Of a DNA stretch of 8,653 nt, positions 7,036 to 8,653 are shown piece by piece. This stretch comes from an uncultured Collinsella sp. Its GTDB lineage: Bacteria > Actinomycetota > Coriobacteriia > Coriobacteriales > Coriobacteriaceae. The stretch spans positions 1 through 8,653 of the forward strand of contig URFU01000092.1 in NCBI GenBank assembly GCA_900547125.1, read 5' to 3'. The number at the start of each line of letters is the position of its first letter. Within the stretch, counting starts at the first letter, position 1. The position numbers were made by a program, and so were the translations under genes. The notes under the pieces are model-generated. The model saw nothing but the letters and a program-made list of their open reading frames with translations, searched no databases and was not told the DNA's origin.

Positions 7036-7046
7036 GCCAAACGTTG

Positions 7047-7123
7047 GCCCTATTAGCTCAGGGGATTAGAGCGTCTGCCTCCGGAGCAGAAGGCCGTTGG
7101 TTCGAATCCAACATGGGGCACCA
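7047..7123 (+). tRNA. tRNA-Arg (anticodon CCG)
   Basis: The 77 bases fold into a full cloverleaf. The acceptor arms GCCCTAT and ATGGGGC pair over seven positions with one G-U. The D arm uses GCTC/GAGC. The anticodon stem TCTGC/GCAGA encloses the loop CTCCGGA, giving anticodon CCG, which reads CGG arginine codons. The T arm GTTGG/CCAAC encloses TTCGAAT. The discriminator is A, and the 3' CCA is encoded. It has its own promoter and a terminator 12 bases downstream. Confidence 0.96.
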
Positions 7124-7134
7124 TCGAACGTAAG

Positions 7135-7171
7135 ACCGTCCGAACCTCGCATGGTCCGGGCGGTTTTTCTT
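7135..7171 (+). terminator. Intrinsic terminator after tRNA-Arg
   Basis: A 12-position stem (7135-7146 with 7153-7164, one G-U and one A-C mismatch) with a 6-nt loop is followed by a T-rich run (TTTTTCTT). It lies directly after the tRNA and ends about 29 nt before the ATPase start. The imperfect stem may allow some readthrough into the ATPase gene. Confidence 0.8.
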
Positions 7172-7199
7172 ATACCGACGCGACGTGATGGGACGTGGT

Positions 7200-8108
7200 A
7201 TGGCAGCAACGGATATCGAGCGCGGACTCTCAACCGCCGAGGTCGAGGAGCGCATCGCCGCCGGTAAAATCAACCGCAACATGGAGCTCAAGACCAAATC
7301 GGTCAAAGAGCTCATCATCGAGAACCTCTGCACGCTGTTCAATTTGATCAACGTGATCTTGGCGTTCCTGGTCATTTTGACCGGTTCGTTTAAGAACCTG
7401 ACGTTCCTGTTTGTGGTTTTTCTCAATACCGCTATTGGCGTCATTCAATCCATGCGGTCCAAGAAGATGCTCGATAAGCTCACGCTGCTGACCTCCAAGA
7501 AGGCCATCGCAGTGCGCGACGGCGCCGAGGTGGAGCTCGACCTGGACCAGATCGTGCTCGACGACATCATCCGCCTGGGGCGCGGCGATCAGATTCCCGC
7601 TGACGCCGTGGTGGTTTCGGGCGAGGCGCTCGTGAACGAGAGCCTGCTGACGGGCGAGAGCGACCTTATTAAGAAACAGCCCGGTTCCGAGCTCATGAGC
7701 GGCAGCTTTATCGACTCGGGCCTGCTGCGCGCCCGCGTGATCCATGTCGGCGCCGACAACTACGTGGCCAAAATCAATAACGAGGCCAAGTACGTCAAAA
7801 AGGTCAATTCCGAGATCATGAACGCGCTTAACGCCATCGTGCGCTTTGCGAGTATCATCATGATCCCGCTCGGTTTGGCGTTGTTTGCCTCGAGTGTGAG
7901 CGAGCTGTGGGATGCCGCGGGAACCCCGGGCGATAGCGCGCTTTCGTGGTGCTTCTCCGAGCTGTTGGCTGGTCATGTGCCTTCGTCGGCGCTGCTGTCC
8001 ACGGTGGGGCGGCGGCCGATGCCGGTGGCGGCGGGCCGCCACTGCCCGTCCAGTAGAATCCGTGTCAGGTACACGCCGGTGCAGGGCTGCAGAGCCTCGG
8101 CCGGATAG
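7200..8108 (+). CDS. P-type cation-transporting ATPase, N-terminal part, truncated at a chimeric join
   Basis: A P-type (E1-E2) ATPase N-terminal region. P-type ATPases pump cations across the membrane via a phospho-aspartate. Visible are an N-terminal segment with GLSTAEVEERIAAGKINRN, two membrane helices (about residues 46-80: LFNLINVILAFLVILTG and LTFLFVVFLNTAIGV), the actuator domain with GDQIPADAVV and the dephosphorylation motif LLTGES, and the start of a third helix (IIMIPLGLALFASS). ATPase-like sequence continues to about SALLSTVG (near 8008), just before the fourth helix (usually IPEGL-like) and the phosphorylation motif DKTGT, both absent. The last ~33 residues up to the stop at 8106-8108 are the antisense of a riboflavin kinase fragment. 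The ATG at 7200 has GGGA six bases upstream; ATG 7188 or GTG 7185 are alternatives. The cation cannot be told. As given it cannot be active. Confidence 0.85.
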   Translation: MAATDIERGLSTAEVEERIAAGKINRNMELKTKSVKELIIENLCTLFNLINVILAFLVILTGSFKNLTFLFVVFLNTAIGVIQSMRSKKMLDKLTLLTSKKAIAVRDGAEVELDLDQIVLDDIIRLGRGDQIPADAVVVSGEALVNESLLTGESDLIKKQPGSELMSGSFIDSGLLRARVIHVGADNYVAKINNEAKYVKKVNSEIMNALNAIVRFASIIMIPLGLALFASSVSELWDAAGTPGDSALSWCFSELLAGHVPSSALLSTVGRRPMPVAAGRHCPSSRIRVRYTPVQGCRASAG

Positions 8109-8215
8109 TTCTGATTGATGGTAGGCGTGCCCAGCTTGCCGCTGCCAATGCCCTTGCCGTGGGTCACAGCCCAATCAATGGCGTAGGGCTTGCCCAGCAT
8201 GGCGTTGGCGTCGTC
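7973..8215 (-). pseudogene. ribF: Riboflavin kinase / FAD synthetase (RibF) internal fragment
   Basis: RibF phosphorylates riboflavin to FMN and adenylates it to FAD. Residues in this stretch follow the start of the kinase domain: MLGKPYAIDWAV, HGKGIGSGKLGTPTINQ (the family G-x-x-LG-(F/T)-PT-x-N phosphate/metal-binding motif), GVYLTRILLDGQ, and PAATGIGRRPTVD. The LGTPTINQ variant is, as I recall, typical of gut Clostridia such as Faecalibacterium relatives. The fragment lacks the N-terminal adenylyltransferase domain and the C-terminal part with the catalytic Glu (usually TCET-like). It ends at a TGA (7975-7973) that lies in ATPase sequence. It is fused in frame, at about 8198-8225, to glycyl radical enzyme sequence. 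I infer it is a foreign piece at a chimeric contig end. Confidence 0.75.
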
Positions 8216-8653
8216 CAGGCGGCCCTCCTCCCTGTCCTTCTTGTAAAAAGGATACAGGTACTGATCCATGCGGCCGTTGCTGATGATGCCGCCGTGCAGC
8301 TGTTCCAGGCGCGACACCAGCTGGGTGAACCATTGGGCCTGCAAGGCCTCGTGGAACGTACGGGCGGGCTGCCAGGGCACATGCTCGCAAATGGCCGCGA
8401 TGCGCTCCAGCTCTTCACGGCGCACGGCATCGCCACAGGCCGCCGCCTGCTGCCGGGCAAGCGCGGCATAGCGGCAGGCAAAACTCCGTATGCCTTCGCA
8501 AAGGATCATCACCGCCCGGTAAAAAGGTGCCTTGTCCCAGTTGTTGGACGGGTCGTTGATGTCCAGGGCATCCAGACGCCGGGCGGCCTCCTGATAGATG
8601 CCGCAAAACCCCCGTTGCAGGACCTTGCCGTAATCCAGCACCCACTGCAGGGA
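7973..8653 (-). CDS. Chimeric open frame: glycyl radical enzyme (PFL family) fragment fused to RibF fragment
   Basis: A minus-strand frame open from the window end (TCC at 8653-8651) to TGA at 7973, with no true start in view. From 8653 to about 8200 it encodes an internal part of a glycyl radical enzyme of the pyruvate formate-lyase superfamily: DYGKVLQRGFCGIYQEA, a helical stretch with FYRAVMILCEGIRSFACRYAALAR, then HVPWQPARTFHEALQAQWF and SNGRMDQYLYPFYKKD. These segments belong to the N-terminal half of the barrel; the active-site Cys and the C-terminal glycyl radical loop are absent. In such enzymes DREEGRL is normally followed by a helix like ELLECLW, but here the frame passes into RibF sequence at LGKPYAIDW. 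The substrate cannot be assigned; the style resembles the decarboxylase/dehydratase/lyase branch rather than true PflB. The source may be a gut Desulfovibrio-like or clostridial species (weak inference). Confidence 0.75.
   Translation of the reverse strand, partial: SLQWVLDYGKVLQRGFCGIYQEAARRLDALDINDPSNNWDKAPFYRAVMILCEGIRSFACRYAALARQQAAACGDAVRREELERIAAICEHVPWQPARTFHEALQAQWFTQLVSRLEQLHGGIISNGRMDQYLYPFYKKDREEGRLDDANAMLGKPYAIDWAVTHGKGIGSGKLGTPTINQNYPAEALQPCTGVYLTRILLDGQWRPAATGIGRRPTVDSSADEGT
7977..8010. other. Chimeric junction, ATPase to ribF
   Basis: Plus-strand ATPase sequence (SSALLSTVG) and minus-strand RibF sequence (GRRPTVDSSA) overlap here. Both readings fit their families over roughly 20-25 bases, so the exact joining point cannot be resolved. 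No inverted repeat, transposase or target duplication is visible. A shared k-mer or microhomology is the simplest explanation. Confidence 0.65.
8198..8225. other. Chimeric junction, ribF to glycyl radical enzyme
   Basis: The minus-strand residues GRLDDANAM fit both families: in glycyl radical enzymes after YKKDREE, and in RibF before LGKPY. The frame is preserved through the join. The shared stretch of about 25 bases again suggests joining at a short common word. No mobile-element end is visible. Confidence 0.6.

Noticed and set aside
6843..7046. T-box riboswitch in the aroF leader
   Set aside because: No T-box consensus (AGGGTGG-type) or specifier stem is visible, and the leader is too short once the tRNA promoter is taken into account.
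7047..7123. tRNA-Arg 3' end as an integration (att) site explaining the foreign right end
   Set aside because: The ATPase continues normally for about 800 bases beyond the tRNA, no integrase is present, and no copy of the tRNA 3' end is seen near the foreign segment.
7230..8174. 314-codon minus-strand open frame
   Set aside because: Antisense to the P-type ATPase over most of its length, and its end crosses the chimeric join; composition is typical of a shadow frame.
7973..8653. A novel glycyl radical enzyme-riboflavin kinase fusion
   Set aside because: Both parts are internal fragments lacking catalytic regions, the join falls at a motif shared by both families, and a second chimeric join lies less than 250 bases away.

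Overview
The window looks like a chromosomal segment from a high-GC gut actinobacterium of the class Coriobacteriia, most likely Collinsella or a close relative. This rests on protein style, codon use and operon layout; no database search was possible. Positions 1-6842 hold a tightly packed minus-strand block for aromatic amino acid synthesis. In transcription order it reads: DAHP synthase (aroF type, 5820-6842), prephenate dehydrogenase (tyrA), 3-dehydroquinate synthase (aroB), EPSP synthase (aroA), chorismate synthase (aroC), a 137-nt gap, the chorismate mutase/prephenate dehydratase fusion (pheA), and the first 21 codons of shikimate dehydrogenase (aroE), cut by the window start. Together they cover entry into the shikimate pathway, most steps to chorismate, and both the Phe and Tyr branches. 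The dehydroquinate dehydratase and shikimate kinase genes are not in view.

The block is not intact. aroB has a single in-frame TAG codon at its codon 229, before the zinc-binding His motif, while the frame stays otherwise open for 368 codons. aroA keeps its active-site residues but has a polar stretch of about 28 residues where the family has a hydrophobic strand and a Gly/Asp motif. A near-perfect 34-bp inverted repeat separates aroC from pheA. The aroF leader carries a terminator-like hairpin that could be an attenuator.

Positions 6924-7171 are a divergent intergenic region: a candidate minus-strand promoter for aroF, and on the plus strand a strong promoter, a complete tRNA-Arg(CCG) gene with encoded CCA, and a terminator. 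A plus-strand P-type cation ATPase gene starts directly after (7200).

The ATPase is cut off at about 7975-8010, before its phosphorylation site. The remaining ~650 bases are a mosaic read on the minus strand: a riboflavin kinase (RibF) fragment fused in frame at about 8198-8225 to an internal fragment of a glycyl radical enzyme (pyruvate formate-lyase family). These two pieces look like they come from other gut bacteria. Joins of three unrelated truncated genes at short shared motifs, with no mobile-element signals, point to an assembly or amplification chimera rather than a new biological system. I found no convincing undescribed system here; the points most worth checking are the aroB amber codon, the chimeric right end, the long inverted repeat and the aroA anomaly.
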